A stretch of DNA of 64,000 nt, from contig JAUCBJ010005760.1 in the NCBI GenBank assembly GCA_032718475.1, positions 1 through 64,000 on the forward strand, given 5' to 3'. Below, piece by piece: positions 41,972-53,072 of this stretch. The notes under the pieces are model-generated. The model had not been told where the DNA came from. It made no database searches and was given only the letters and a program-made list of their open reading frames with translations. The DNA is from Nemertoderma westbladi. Its lineage: Eukaryota; Xenacoelomorpha; Nemertodermatida; Nemertodermatidae. Position 1 is the stretch's first letter; each line of letters starts with the position of its first letter. The position numbers and the translations under genes are program-made.

Positions 41972-43660
41972 ACCAACCACCAAGGTTAAGGCTGAATCAC
42001 CAGCCGATCGCCTCAATAATGGTTGGAAAGCCCACTTTGAAAAGCTCCTCAATAATGACAGGGTATTGCCTGATAACTTTATAGAAGTAAAAGTGTCTGA
42101 GTCTGTACTCCCAGATATTCCCATTGGCGATATCTCGTTTGCAGAAGTGAAGGCTGCTGCAAAGAGCATTAAGACCAATCGTGCCAGTGGAGTAGATGGT
42201 GTTCCCCCTGAGGTCTTTAAAATACCTGAGTGTTTAAAGCTCATCTATCCCATCATAGTAGACATGTACCGAACAACAAGAGTCCCACAAGAAATGAAAA
42301 CAAATAAGTTGGTGCCAGTTCCCAAGAAGGGCAACCTAACACTCTATGGTTCTTTTCGGGGAATCTCATTGATCTCGATTGCTGCAAAGCTATACAATAG
42401 GATTCTATTAAATCGCATCAGGGATCCCATTGAGAGACTGCTCCGTGGAAATCAGAATGGAATCCGTAAAGGTCGTGGGACCATGGAGCCCATTTTGGCA
42501 CTTAGAAGGATAATTGAAGAGTTATCAAAAAAGAAAGACAGGCATCTGGCTGTTATCTTTGTTGACTTCTTCAAGGCCTTTGATTCAGTCTCTCGCTCAC
42601 GTATGTTCAGCATACTTTCATTATATGGGATTCCTGATGAAATTATTGCAGCAATCAGATCAGTATACGATGGTTCGACAACATTTGTGTCTACTGTTGA
42701 CGGTGACACAGAACCATTTGAAGTGTTATGGGGCGTCCTCCAAGGAGACACAATTGCACCATTCTTGTTCATTATTGTGGTTGACTATGTTCTACGCATG
42801 TCCTTAGATCATTATAATGATGATGGGGTGATGATAACTCCACCTACTGGCTCCAGAAGTCGAGGAAATCCTGCCAAGTACCTAACTAATCTAGACTTTG
42901 CTGATGACTTAGGAGTACTCTCAGAATCATTAGAGGGAGCCCAACGGCTCCTCAGCTCATTAGAACATGCTGCTTCTAATGTTGGTCTTTTTATTAACTC
43001 CAGAAAGACCAAAATTTTGACAGTTAACTGAGAAAGTCTACAGCAAGTCTATGACAGATGAACAAGTTCAAAGGATGGTATGCTTGAGCATGTGGACGAC
43101 TTCTGTTACCTGGGATCATAGATCCGGAAGTCAGGTGAGGACCTTCGAATACGTAAGGGAAAGGCATGGGCAGCCTTGAATAGGCTTTCCAGGATTTGGA
43201 AGTCACATAGAATTAGTCGGAAACTTAAGAACTGATTATTTAGAGCAGCAGTAGTTCCAGGACTCCTCTTTGGGAATCCATGCTGGGCTTTAACTGCTGA
43301 GGACACCCAATCTCTAGATGGCACAATCAAAAAAATGCTACGCCGGGTTCACTGTGCCAAGTACATTGCACACATCTCCATTCAGACACTACATAACATT
43401 GGAGGTGTCGCATTGGTTCCCCCAAGCTTGACACTAGAACAAAGCCGCCTCCGCTTTGTAGGACATTGCTTTCGCCGTGACGACCAGCCAGTGCATAATC
43501 TTGTGCTTTGGCAGCCGCATTGAGTGAATAAGCATGGTGAACAAATGTCATGGGTGATAGGGAGTTGTGGCGGCGCGATTTTGTCGACAGGGCGTCACAG
43601 CATTCTTGAAAATGCAGCAGCAATGCAGCATGCCGATCCTAGTAGTAGTGCTAGTTAGTC
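41972..43660 (+). mobile_element. 5'-truncated RTE LINE copy (same family as LINE-C)
   Basis: Plus-strand copy that starts inside the linker between endonuclease and RT, at CCAACCACCAAGGTTA, and runs to the shared 3' end GCATGCCGATCCTAGTAGTAGT. 5' truncation is typical of incomplete target-primed reverse transcription. It is close to LINE-C at DNA level, differing by scattered substitutions and a few indels. Confidence 0.85.
42066..43031 (+). pseudogene. RTE reverse transcriptase fragment
   Basis: 321 open codons cover the RT fingers and palm: ASGVDGVPPEVF, FRGISLISIAAKLYNRIL, RNQNG-type block, FVDFFKAFDSVSR, WGVLQGDTIAPFLF and LDFADDLGVL with the catalytic Asp pair. Compared with LINE-C it keeps Gly in LQGD, where LINE-C has Glu, so it is nearer the ancestral state there. 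It stops at 43029-43031 at the start of the thumb. The C-terminal region continues in broken frames to about 43640 (for example VPPSLTLEQSRLRFVGHCF). Confidence 0.85.
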
Positions 43661-45523
43661 TGAGATATTATGATGACAAAACATATTAATCTAAGACATG
43701 GTAGTAAAACTGCTCCCATAAAATGCTTGTATTTATGGATGCGCGTTATTTTTACTCAATTAAACTTCAATGTCTTTCGTGTAACCAATTTACCCGTGAT
43801 GTTATACGGCTGATATATAGTAAGTAAGTAGCTTTGCCGCATAAGTTTATAAGGTAAGGAGTACATTAAAAATTGATGTTGTCTTACGAAATCGAAACTT
43901 AATTTGAGCTTAAAGACGTAAGTTTGAAAGTTAAATAGGTTGCATGTAGTATATAGGCCTGCATCCTGAATGTCTGATTAGCATTTAGTAGATGGGCAGG
44001 TATTCTAGTCGCGGTGGGAATACACAACACAGGCTCAAAAACCACAAAGGCACAAAGGAAAAAATTAATTATTCCCACAAACATCACATGTATAGATAGA
44101 ATAGACTCTTTGTCGAAATGTACCTCCCTGTACAACTGTTGCCCCCCCCCCCCCCCCCCCCCCCGTCCTCCCGTACGCTAGCCCTCCGGACAGTAGCCCA
44201 CACATACAAACTGAATAGTTTTCATTAAATAATGCGTCAAAAAACATGTCAAAAAACATTACAATTATATCGGTTTACATCTAAATAATATGTATACCAA
44301 AACACTTTCGATATTACTAATATTTTAGATATAAATCCGGAAGGGGTAAATTCAATTTCCATATTTTTATTAGACACTTTTAATTTCAGGTTGAAGTTAT
44401 ATTGCATCAAATGATCAATTCGCCGAATTAGATAAATAATTGTTATTATGACAGTATACGGCGGTTTACTAATATATAAGGTGATAATAGAAGTTGTAAT
44501 CGTCCGTTGGTTGGCCTCAATAGGACCTATATCAGTAGTTGCTGTTAAGTCTAAACATCCGTATTACTGGGATCCAGGTGAGTGAATCCTACCAATTTAA
44601 TAATGTATAGTTGTATCGAATGTACAGGGGCAGAGGGAAATATAGCTGTTTTATTTCCATATGTAAATGGTTTCTTGAAATTGCCTTGAAATTCCCTTTT
44701 TGCGTTCCGGCGGCTTATCTGATGGAGATAAATGCGTTATCGCAACAAATTGTTTCATTAATTCAGAAGCAACAACTGGCATATTGGCATTGATTGACCC
44801 AAAACTGAAGTTGTACATAGTAAATCGCAATATGAATAATGGGAATCTGCATACTGTTTTGTCAAACTGATTAGGCCACTAACCTACTGATAGTGTTAAA
44901 TATAAGATAAATCGTAATAACTTAACTCAGTCACATACCTCTATATATCATGTACTGGTAGTAGGATGACGTAATCAACTATATTGAGTGACAATAATAT
45001 TTCAGTTTACTGTTGTTCTTACTACTCATATTGGTATTTCTATTTTATTGCGTATTACAACACCATCGTTCTCGAGAAGTATAATGTGTAGAATTTGCGG
45101 AAAATGTAATATTATCTAACTTTTGAAATCAAAATGCCGTTCTTTTTAGCAGATACACAAATCCACATATTTTTCAAATTGACAGATTTTTCTGTGCAAG
45201 TATTCTACGGAAAAAGTTTCATTAAAATTCGCCTTTTAATGCGGATGGACTTCTTACTCAGCCGTCGTAAATCTTGCCATAATACATGAATCTGCTCTTT
45301 AGGGTCGTGGGATATCTGCAGTACTTCACTAGCGTGAATTAATTATGTTATCCCATTATTGCTGCAGTGCCGTTATTTTTCAATTTTACTTTTCATATAT
45401 ATTTATTCAGCACAAACACGATACTATATTTTCGACTTTTATATTATTGAGAACAATTTAAACGGTATATTATATAGTAAAAACCACTGTCATAGCAGTA
45501 TCTAAAAGAGTGATTTTCTTTAG
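43661..45523. other. Intergenic or intronic interval left of the TSP1 exon
   Basis: Mostly AT-rich with no supported gene. Includes a C23 tract at 44142-44164. If the gene at 45524 extends leftward, much of this is its intron. Confidence 0.5.
44142..44164. repeat. Poly(C) tract, 23 bp
   Basis: Twenty-three uninterrupted C. Confidence 0.95.
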
Positions 45524-46332
45524 GTATATGGACTGAATGTCTACGAGTTGAGGATACAACATCCAACCCGGATGCATTCCCCGAATGCGATTGGGAAGGA
45601 ATCACAAGACGCGTTATTACCTGCAGAGCAACACTCACCCAATCGGCGGTTCAGTCAACTCACTGCCTAGCAACCAAACAACCGCCAGCAACACGAATCT
45701 GCATAGGAGGTCCCCCTTGTCTCCAGTACTACTTACTGTCTGGGGGCTGGTCCGAGTGTCTTACACCGGATAACTGTTGCCATGGTAATAGCAGTGAATT
45801 CTGCTACGGCAATAAACATCGAACACTTAACTGCTACAACACTAAAAATAATCAATCTGTAAATTTAGATAATTGTAATAAATTCAAAGCGCCACATCTG
45901 AGGAAAAATTGTAGAATCTCCTGCGGTGAGAGTAAAACTAAATACGAAAAAGGAACTCAGAAAGATGATGTTATTCAAGATTGCGTTGTAAGCGACTACG
46001 GAACGTGGTCAGACTGTCTGCGTGTCTGCGGCTCTACCCAGTACCGGTACCGCACTAAAACCGTTCTCGTGGCGCCTAGCAACAGGGGTAAACAATGCCC
46101 CTCGTTGGTCGAAAAGACCCCGTGCCCAGAGTTGCCTGAATGCGAGTCTGGTGTGCAGATTCGTTTATCGGATTGGGGTGTCTGTGAGTCTGAGGAGATT
46201 GTCCCAAACATTCCGATCGTCGTAGGACAAGTGGTTACCGGTGTAACTGCGATGTTGGGTAGTCAGATTCGATCTGTTACCATAGTGACAGGGGAAAACA
46301 ATAACGTGGAACTTCTTTCTAATTTAACCCAG
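45524..46332 (+). CDS. Thrombospondin type-1 repeat protein, internal exon
   Basis: TTTCTTTAG precedes the exon. The frame is open from 45526 for about 269 codons. It contains Cys-rich TSP1-type modules: WTECLRVE, GGWSECL, then DYGTWSDCLRVCGS with the Arg-rich QYRYRTKTV segment and QCPSLVEKTPCPELPEC, then LSDWGVCE. WxxC, CG and paired Cys spacing match extracellular TSP1 repeats, and the alternating divergent modules resemble THSD7-like proteins. The best donor is CAG/GTTTGT after 46332 (phase 0); GTAAGT at 46353 is an alternative, ending the exon at 46352. The protein is probably a large secreted or single-pass membrane protein, mostly outside this window. Confidence 0.75.
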
Positions 46333-46694
46333 GTTTGTTTAGTACGAAAACCGTAAGTTTTATCTAAAACTGATTAAAAACCATTTATTTAAATACTGCT
46401 TCTTTCATAATTATTATTCTTCATATTTAATATTCTCTAACCACATTTATAATAAACTATATTTTGAAATATATTAATAAATACATAAACTATGTAATAC
46501 TGTCAGTGTAAGTGTATTGTAGTTAAATCTGTGTCCTCGGATATTTCATCACATATCCGTATAAGCCCCCGTTCACAGATTCACCTCGCGGTGACAGCAC
46601 GGAGGTTTAGCGCGCTGCGCTGTCACGGTAAAGTGTATCAGTGAAGCTTAAAAAACAATAAATTATATATTAATATTATTACGCAGTAACTCGC

Positions 46695-46707
46695 TAAATT
46701 ATATATG
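46695..46707. other. 13-bp direct duplication, left
   Basis: TAAATTATATATG here and at 47688-47700 flanks the tandem array, suggesting an insertion with target duplication. Confidence 0.6.
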
Positions 46708-47687
46708 TGGATATATATATATATATATATATAATGTGGATTACTGAATTTCTTGTGTGCAGTTGGCAGTCTGTCAGTCTGTAGTAGTGAGTTTGTAGGT
46801 AGGTACCTATCAGTTCGTTAAAGGCCTGTTGGCCGCAATATAACTGAAATTAATTATATACACGGTCACTAGTAAAAGATCCAGTTTACACACACCTTAA
46901 AGATTTGAAGCTATGATACCTCCAGTGACCAGGGCGCGCACCAGTTTTCGTAAATTTAACCTTCCGCTTGATCAGCAGTTTGCCCTAAAAAAAGAGGATT
47001 ACTGAATTTCTTGTGTGCAGTTGGCAGTCTGTCAGTCTGTAGTAGTGAGTTTGTAGGTAGGTACCTATCAGTTCGTTAAAGGCCTGTTGGCCGCAATATA
47101 ACTGAAATTAATTATATACACGGTCACTAGTAAAAGATCCAGTTTACACACACCTTAAAGATTTGAAGCTATGATACCTCCAGTGACCAGGGCGCGCACC
47201 AGTTTTCGTAAATTTAACCTTCCGCTTGATCAGCAGTTTGCCCTAAAAAAAGAGGATTACTGAATTTCTTGTGTGCAGTTGGCAGTCTGTCAGTCTGTAG
47301 TAGTGAGTTTGTAGGTAGGTACCTATCAGTTCGTTAAAGGCCTGTTGGCCGCAATATAACTGAAATTAATTATATACACGGTCACTAGTAAAAGATCCAG
47401 TTTACACACACCTTAAAGATTTGAAGCTATGATACCTCCAGTGACCAGGGCGCGCACCAGTTTTCGTAAATTTAACCTTCCGCTTGATCAGCAGTTTGCC
47501 CTAAAAAAAGAGGATTACTGAATTTCTTGTGTGCAGTTGGCAGTCTGTCAGTCTGTAGTAGTGAGTTTGTAGGTAGGTACCTATCAGTTCGTTAAAGGCC
47601 TGTTGGCCGCAATATAACTGAAATTAATTATATACACGGTCACTAGTAAAAGATCCAGTTTACACACACCTTAAAGATTTGAAGCTA
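46708..47687. repeat. 258-bp tandem array, ~3.7 copies, inside the TSP1 gene intron
   Basis: Units begin at 46741, 46999, 47257 and 47515, an exact 258-bp period, and look identical to one another. The fourth breaks off at about 47687. A short (AT)n leads in at 46711-46733. Each full unit holds a 30-codon frame (MIPPVTRARTSFRKFN...) ending at the junction with the next unit; the partial copy stops at its ATG. Flanked by a 13-bp duplication. Uniformity implies recent amplification. The family was not recognised; tandem Penelope-like or other retroelement copies are possible. Confidence 0.9.
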
Positions 47688-47739
47688 TAAATTATATATG
47701 CCTCATCCTACTCAGCGTTATTTTCTATCGCCAACGCAG

Positions 47740-47939
47740 ATGGAGGTTAGAACCTGCGCCCTTCCCGTAGCATGCAATGTCACCCCGTGGGGGGAGTGGA
47801 GTTCCTGTAAAGGGATCCGTTACTGTGGTACCGGAAGGAAGATGAGGGAACGTGGGGTCATAGTGGCGCCATCTGGTGACGCTCAGCAGTGTCCGCCGCT
47901 AAAGGAAGAGCAGTCGTGCAGGCTGGGAAGCTGTAAAAG
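47740..47939 (+). CDS. Thrombospondin type-1 repeat protein, next exon
   Basis: CGCCAACGCAG precedes the exon and AAAAG/GTTAGT follows it. In frame (phase 0 with the CAG/GTTTGT donor) it reads MEVRTCALPVAC, finishing the previous module. A full TSP1 repeat follows: VTPWGEWSSCKG, YCGTGRKMRERG and QCPPLKEEQSCRLGSC. The Trp-x2-Trp-x2-Cys, Cys-Gly and terminal Cys pattern is classical. A CAG at 47713-47715 is another phase-0 acceptor. The exon ends in phase 2; the following exon was not found with confidence. Confidence 0.78.
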
Positions 47940-47959
47940 GTTAGTGAAGTTATATAAAG

Positions 47960-50900
47960 TTATCTTATAGACCCAAACAACTGCTCTCTTATAGAATAAA
48001 ACAAATGTTCTCTTATAGAAACAAACAAATGTTCTCTTATAGAAACAAACAAATGTTCTCTTATAGAAACAAACAAATGGTCTCTTATAGAAACAAACAA
48101 ATGTTCTCTTATAGAAACAAACAAATGTTCTCTTATAGAAACAAACAACTACTTTCTTATAAAAACAAACAAATGTTCTCTTATAGAACCAAACAACTGC
48201 TCTCTTATAGAAACAAACAAATTTTCTCTTATAGAACAAATGTTCTCTTATAGAAACAAACAACTACTTTCTTATAGAAACAAACAAATGTTCTCTTATA
48301 GAAACAAACAAATGTTCTCTTATAGAATCGAACAAATGTTCTCTTATAGAAACAAACAAATGTTCTCTCAAATAAACAAACCACTGCTCTCTTATAGAAA
48401 CAAACAAATGTTCTCTTATGGAAACAAACAAAAAGTTTTCTTAAAGAAACAAACAAATGTTCTCTTTTAGAAACAAACAAATGATTTCTTATAGGAACAA
48501 ACAAGATGTTCTCTTACAGAAACAAACAAAAGTTTTCTTAAAGAAACAAACAAATATTATCTTATAGAAACAACCAAATGTTTTCTTATAGAAACAAAGA
48601 AGATGTTCTCTTACAGAAACAAACAAAAAGTTTTCTTAAAGAAACAAACAAATATTATCTTATAGAAACAACCAAATGTTTTCTTATAGAAACAAAGAAG
48701 ATGTTCTCTTACAGAAACAAACAAAAAGTTTTCTTAAAGAAACAAACAAATATTATCTTATAGAAACAACCAAATGTTTTCTTATAGAAACAAAGAAGAT
48801 GTTCTCTTACAGAAACAAACAAAAAGTTTTCTTAAAGAAACAAACAAATATTATCTTATAGAAACAAACAAATGTTTTCTTATAGAAACAAAGAAGATGT
48901 TCTCTTACAGAAACAAACAAAAGTTTTCTTAAAGAAACAAACAAATATTATCTTATAGAAACAAACAAATGTTTTCTTTTAGAAACAAACAAATGATTTC
49001 TTATAGGAACAAACAAGATGTTCTCTTACAGAAACATACAAAAAGTTTTCTTAAAGAAACAAACAAATGTTCTCTTTTAGAAACAAACAAATGATTTCTT
49101 ATAGGAACAAACAAGATGTTCTCTTACAGAAACAAACAAAAAGTTTTCTTAAAGAAACAAACAAATGTTCTCTTATAGAAACAAACAAATGTTTTCTTAT
49201 AGAATCAAACAAGATGTTCTCTTACAGAAACAAACAAAAAGTTTTCTTAAAGAAACAAACAAATGTTCTCTTTTAGAAACAAACAAATGTTTTCTTATAG
49301 AATCAAACAAGATGTTCTCTTACAGAAACAAATAAAAAGTTTTCTTAAAGAAACAAACAAATGTTCTCTTTTAGAAACAAACAAATGTTTTCTTATAGAA
49401 ACAAACAAGATGTTCTCTTACAGAAACAAACAAAAAGTTTTCTTAAAGAAACAAACAAATGTTCTCTTTTAGAAACAAACAAATGATTTCTTATAGAAAC
49501 AAACAAGATGTTCTCTTACAGAAACAAACAAAAAGTTTTCTTAAAGAAACAAACAAATATTATCTTATAGAAACAACCAAATGTTTTCTTATAGAAACAA
49601 AGAAGATGTTCTCTTACAGAAACAAACAAAAAGTTTTCTTAAAGAAACAAACAAATATTCTCTTATAGAAACAAACAAATGTTTTCTTATAGAATCAAAC
49701 AAGATGTTCTCTTACAGAAACAAACAAAAAGTTTTCTTAAAGAAACAAACAAATATTCTCTTATAGAAACAAACAAATGTTTTCTTATAGAAACAAACAA
49801 GATGTTCTCTTACAGAAACAAACAAAAGTTTTCTTAAAGAAACAAACAAATATTATCTTATAGAAACAAACAAATGTTTTCTTATAGAAACAAACAAGAT
49901 GTTCTCTTACAGAAACAAACAAAAAGTTTTCTTAAAGAAACAAACAAATGTTCTCTTTTAGAAACAAACAAATGATTTCTTATAGAAACAAACAAGATGT
50001 TCTCTTACAGAAACAAACAAAAGTTTTCTTAAAGAAACAAACAAATATTATCTTATAGAAACAAACAAATGTTTTCTTATAGAAACAAACAAGATGTTCT
50101 CTTACAGAAACAAACAAAAAGTTTTCTTAAAGAAAAAAACAAATGTTCTCTTATAGAAACAAACAAATGTTTTCTTATAGAAACAAACAAGATGTTCTCT
50201 TACAGAAACAAACAAAAGTTTTCTTAAAGAAACAAACAAATATTATCTTATAGAAACAAACAAATGATTTCTTATAGAAACAAACAAGATGTTCTCTTAC
50301 AGAAACAAACAAAAAGTTTTCTTAAAGAAAAAAACAAATGTTCTCTTATAGAAACAAACAAATGTTTTCTTATAGAAACAAACAAGATGTTCTCTTACAG
50401 AAACAAACAAAAGTTTTCTTAAAGAAACAAACAAATATTATCTTATAGAAACAAACAAATGTTCTCTTATAGAAACAAACAAATGTTTTCTTTTAGAAAC
50501 AAACAAATATTCCCTCATAGAAACAAACAAATGTTCTCTTATAGAAACAAACAAATGTTTTCTTTTAGAAACAAACAAGATGTTCTCTTACAGAAACAAA
50601 CAAAAGTTTTCTTAAAGAAACAAACAAATATTCTCTCATAGAAACAAACAAATGTTCTCTTATAGAAACAAACAAATGTTTTCTTAAAGAAACAAACAAA
50701 TGTTCTCTCATAGTAACAAACAAATGTTCTCTCATAGAAACAAACAAATTTTTTTCTTATAAAAACAAACAAACGTTTTCTTAAAGAAACAAACAAATAG
50801 AAACAAACAAATGTTCTCTTATAGAAACAAACAAATGTTTTCTTAAAGAAACAAACAAATGTTCTCTCATAGTAACAAACAAATGTTCTCTCATAGAAAC

Positions 50901-50990
50901 AAACAAATTTTTTTCTTATAAAAACAAACAAACGTTTTCTTAAAGAAACAAACAAATAGAAACAAACAAATGTTCTCTTATAGAAACAAA
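47960..50990. repeat. 3-kb minisatellite, ~24-bp units with 98-bp higher order
   Basis: Tandem ACAAATGTTCTCTTATAGAA-type units of about 24-25 bp. From about 48500 to 50400 four variant units form a repeating 98-bp block (TCTTATAGAA, TCTTACAGAA and TCTTAAAGAA variants). An approximately 140-bp block near 50680-50960 is duplicated. It lies in the intron after the TSP1 exon at 47740. Long open frames on both strands are by-products of the repeat. Confidence 0.95.
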
Positions 50991-51178
50991 ATTATGTGTT
51001 CTCCTCCCACAGTGTTCCCAAGCCAAAAATTTTTTATTGTAAAAACTTAGGAAATATTGAAATATTTCAATATATTCATATTTAGGCGTTAACTGGACAG
51101 GTAAGGGAGAACCAAACAAAAAACCAGACAGGAGAAGTATATACAGGACAAAATTGAAGCAATTAAAGCTGCCCATAT

Positions 51179-51330
51179 TGTTGTGTCCTCTACGGTAGGG
51201 ACTACCCTACAGCCTACAAATCTACTAATACGAAGCTATAGAATATCTCTATCCGTAAAGTCCAGTAGCATACCGCTTACCAGATCCTAGTAACGATGTA
51301 TCTTACTATGAGACTCTAGTAATGAAACGG
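51179..51330 (-). repeat. BEL-2 3' LTR remnant
   Basis: 152 bp match 62995-63146 with one difference seen, beginning TGTTGTGTCC on the plus strand. Similarity then stops abruptly, so the U3 side of this LTR, and perhaps the adjacent 3' end of the element, has been deleted or replaced. Confidence 0.85.
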
Positions 51331-51574
51331 AATAATAATCACTATCTAATTATTGCATACTTAATATTGCAGGTACAGCGTAAATACAATCCATCATACA
51401 TACAAAATACAAATTTACAAATCAACTTTAGTGCATAAAATTCAAAAAAGGCTTTCGGTTATCAAGATAAACAAATTAAACAAATCAGAACAAATTTAAA
51501 TCAAAACAAATCGAACAAATAATTGCAATTCTTTCAATAAATCTTTATATATTGTAAATATACATAATAAATTC

Positions 51575-53072
51575 ACCAAATTAAATCAGTCCAAATATAA
51601 AATGAACATAATGCGCTAAAATCTTTTAAATAAGTCTTAAAGTGTTCTCCTGACGATCTTAATAGTTCGTCCTGCTGGAATATCTTCTCCTGAGCACTAA
51701 TTGCTAACGGTAGGCTCGCAAGCCTTCCTTCTCTATCTCGCTCCTCCAAAACCAACGTCCGATATAAATACCCAAATATAATATCCAAATATAAAATATC
51801 CAATATAAATATCCAATATAAATATCCAATATAACATCCAAATAAAATATCCGAATATAAATATCCAAATCGGTAGGCTCGCAAGCCTTCCTTTCTTCAT
51901 CTCGCTCTCCTAATCCTTGGTCGAATGGCTCGTCCACGTCCTCTAATACGATTGGGTGGTGGTCGGGATCGAACTGGACTCGGACTTTGGTGTCGAGCTG
52001 TTGGTGGTTCCTACGTCGAGTTGCCTGCGGTTCTAGAATACCGGGAAATGGAACGACCGCCTTCTTGGTAACGCAGACTTTGGTGGTTTGGGCAACGCGC
52101 TAATATCAGCTCGGGGTTCTCGCAAATGTCGCTGGCGTCGCATAACGCATCGTAGGGGTACAACGCTTTGAACTCCGCGCGTAACTCCTCCGCTCTTTTG
52201 TTATAAGCGTCCAATCGCTGTCGCGTGATGTTTGGATCCGCCTTGGACTTAGCGAGCTTGGCTGTACTACTAGCCATACTCTCCACTTCAAACACGTTAA
52301 AGTTTTGGCTCCATAACGATTAAACGGTGCCTGGTGCTCCTATTCCTGCGTGAATCCCTGTATATGTAGTGTTTCTACTAGAGGAAGCACAAACAGAGGT
52401 TAGATGAGAGGAGACTTAGAGTTTTGTCGGCTTTTGGCTCAACTTTGCTCTAAAACCCCTACCCATTTGCCTAATGACTTCGGGTTCACGTGATTTCGCA
52501 CTGGCCCCTAATCGAAAATTGTGCCGATAAAAAACGAATTCCGGGTAAACTAGCCGCGAGTCTAAAATACTCACCTTTTAATTTCCCAAACTACATTCCC
52601 AAAGAAATAATAGTGCAGTCAAGAATTAATTCGGTCTAAATAATAGTAGACACGACTACGTAGAACAAGGCCGGTTTTCTTTTTCAAAAAAATTTATCGG
52701 TAGGCTCGCAAGCCTTCCATCCGCTCTTGTCCTCCCCAATTTTAATTTTTATCTAGTTGTATTCTAGAATTCGCATTCACTGGAGAATCATTTTTCTTAA
52801 ATTTAAATCCAACTAAATGGATTTGTCTAATAATTTTTGAAAAATTGTCTCACTTGTGGGTTCCAAGTGGAATTCCATTCCTACTGTACACACAATCCCA
52901 CTCCTATGTGATACATAAGGGTACTACCCTCCATGTTCACATATAAAGACAATGGAATTCCACCGCTGTCTCTATCTACAGTGAAGAGGATTACAAATGC
53001 ACATACAGTAATAGAAATACTAAATTACTAAAATACGGTAGGTCTATGTGGCGGCCAACAAAGGTCCCACAT
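51575..53072 (-). other. BEL-2 3' region after pol
   Basis: Contains A/T-rich AATATCC-type tandem repeats (51760-51870), two hairpin motifs with similar flanks (51710 and 51872, likely a local duplication) and a third at 52699. One 95-codon minus frame (52011-52295) has a helical charged segment (MASSTAKLAKSKADPN) but no recognised domain; it could be a small accessory ORF or leftover sequence. Confidence 0.45.

Noticed and set aside
44065-44259. Minus-strand frame with a poly-Gly stretch
   Set aside because: Created by the C23 tract.
47883-50955. Open frames rich in MFSYRNKQ and FVCFYKRT repeats
   Set aside because: By-products of the 24-bp minisatellite; open on both strands and without any non-repeat domain.
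47960-50990. CRISPR-like appearance of regularly spaced repeats
   Set aside because: Units are contiguous variants without unique spacers, and the context is an animal gene.
51013-51100. Possible further TSP1-gene exon after TTCTCCTCCCACAG at about 50999-51012
   Set aside because: The phase would fit, but the short peptide has no TSP1 pattern and stops after about 25 codons.
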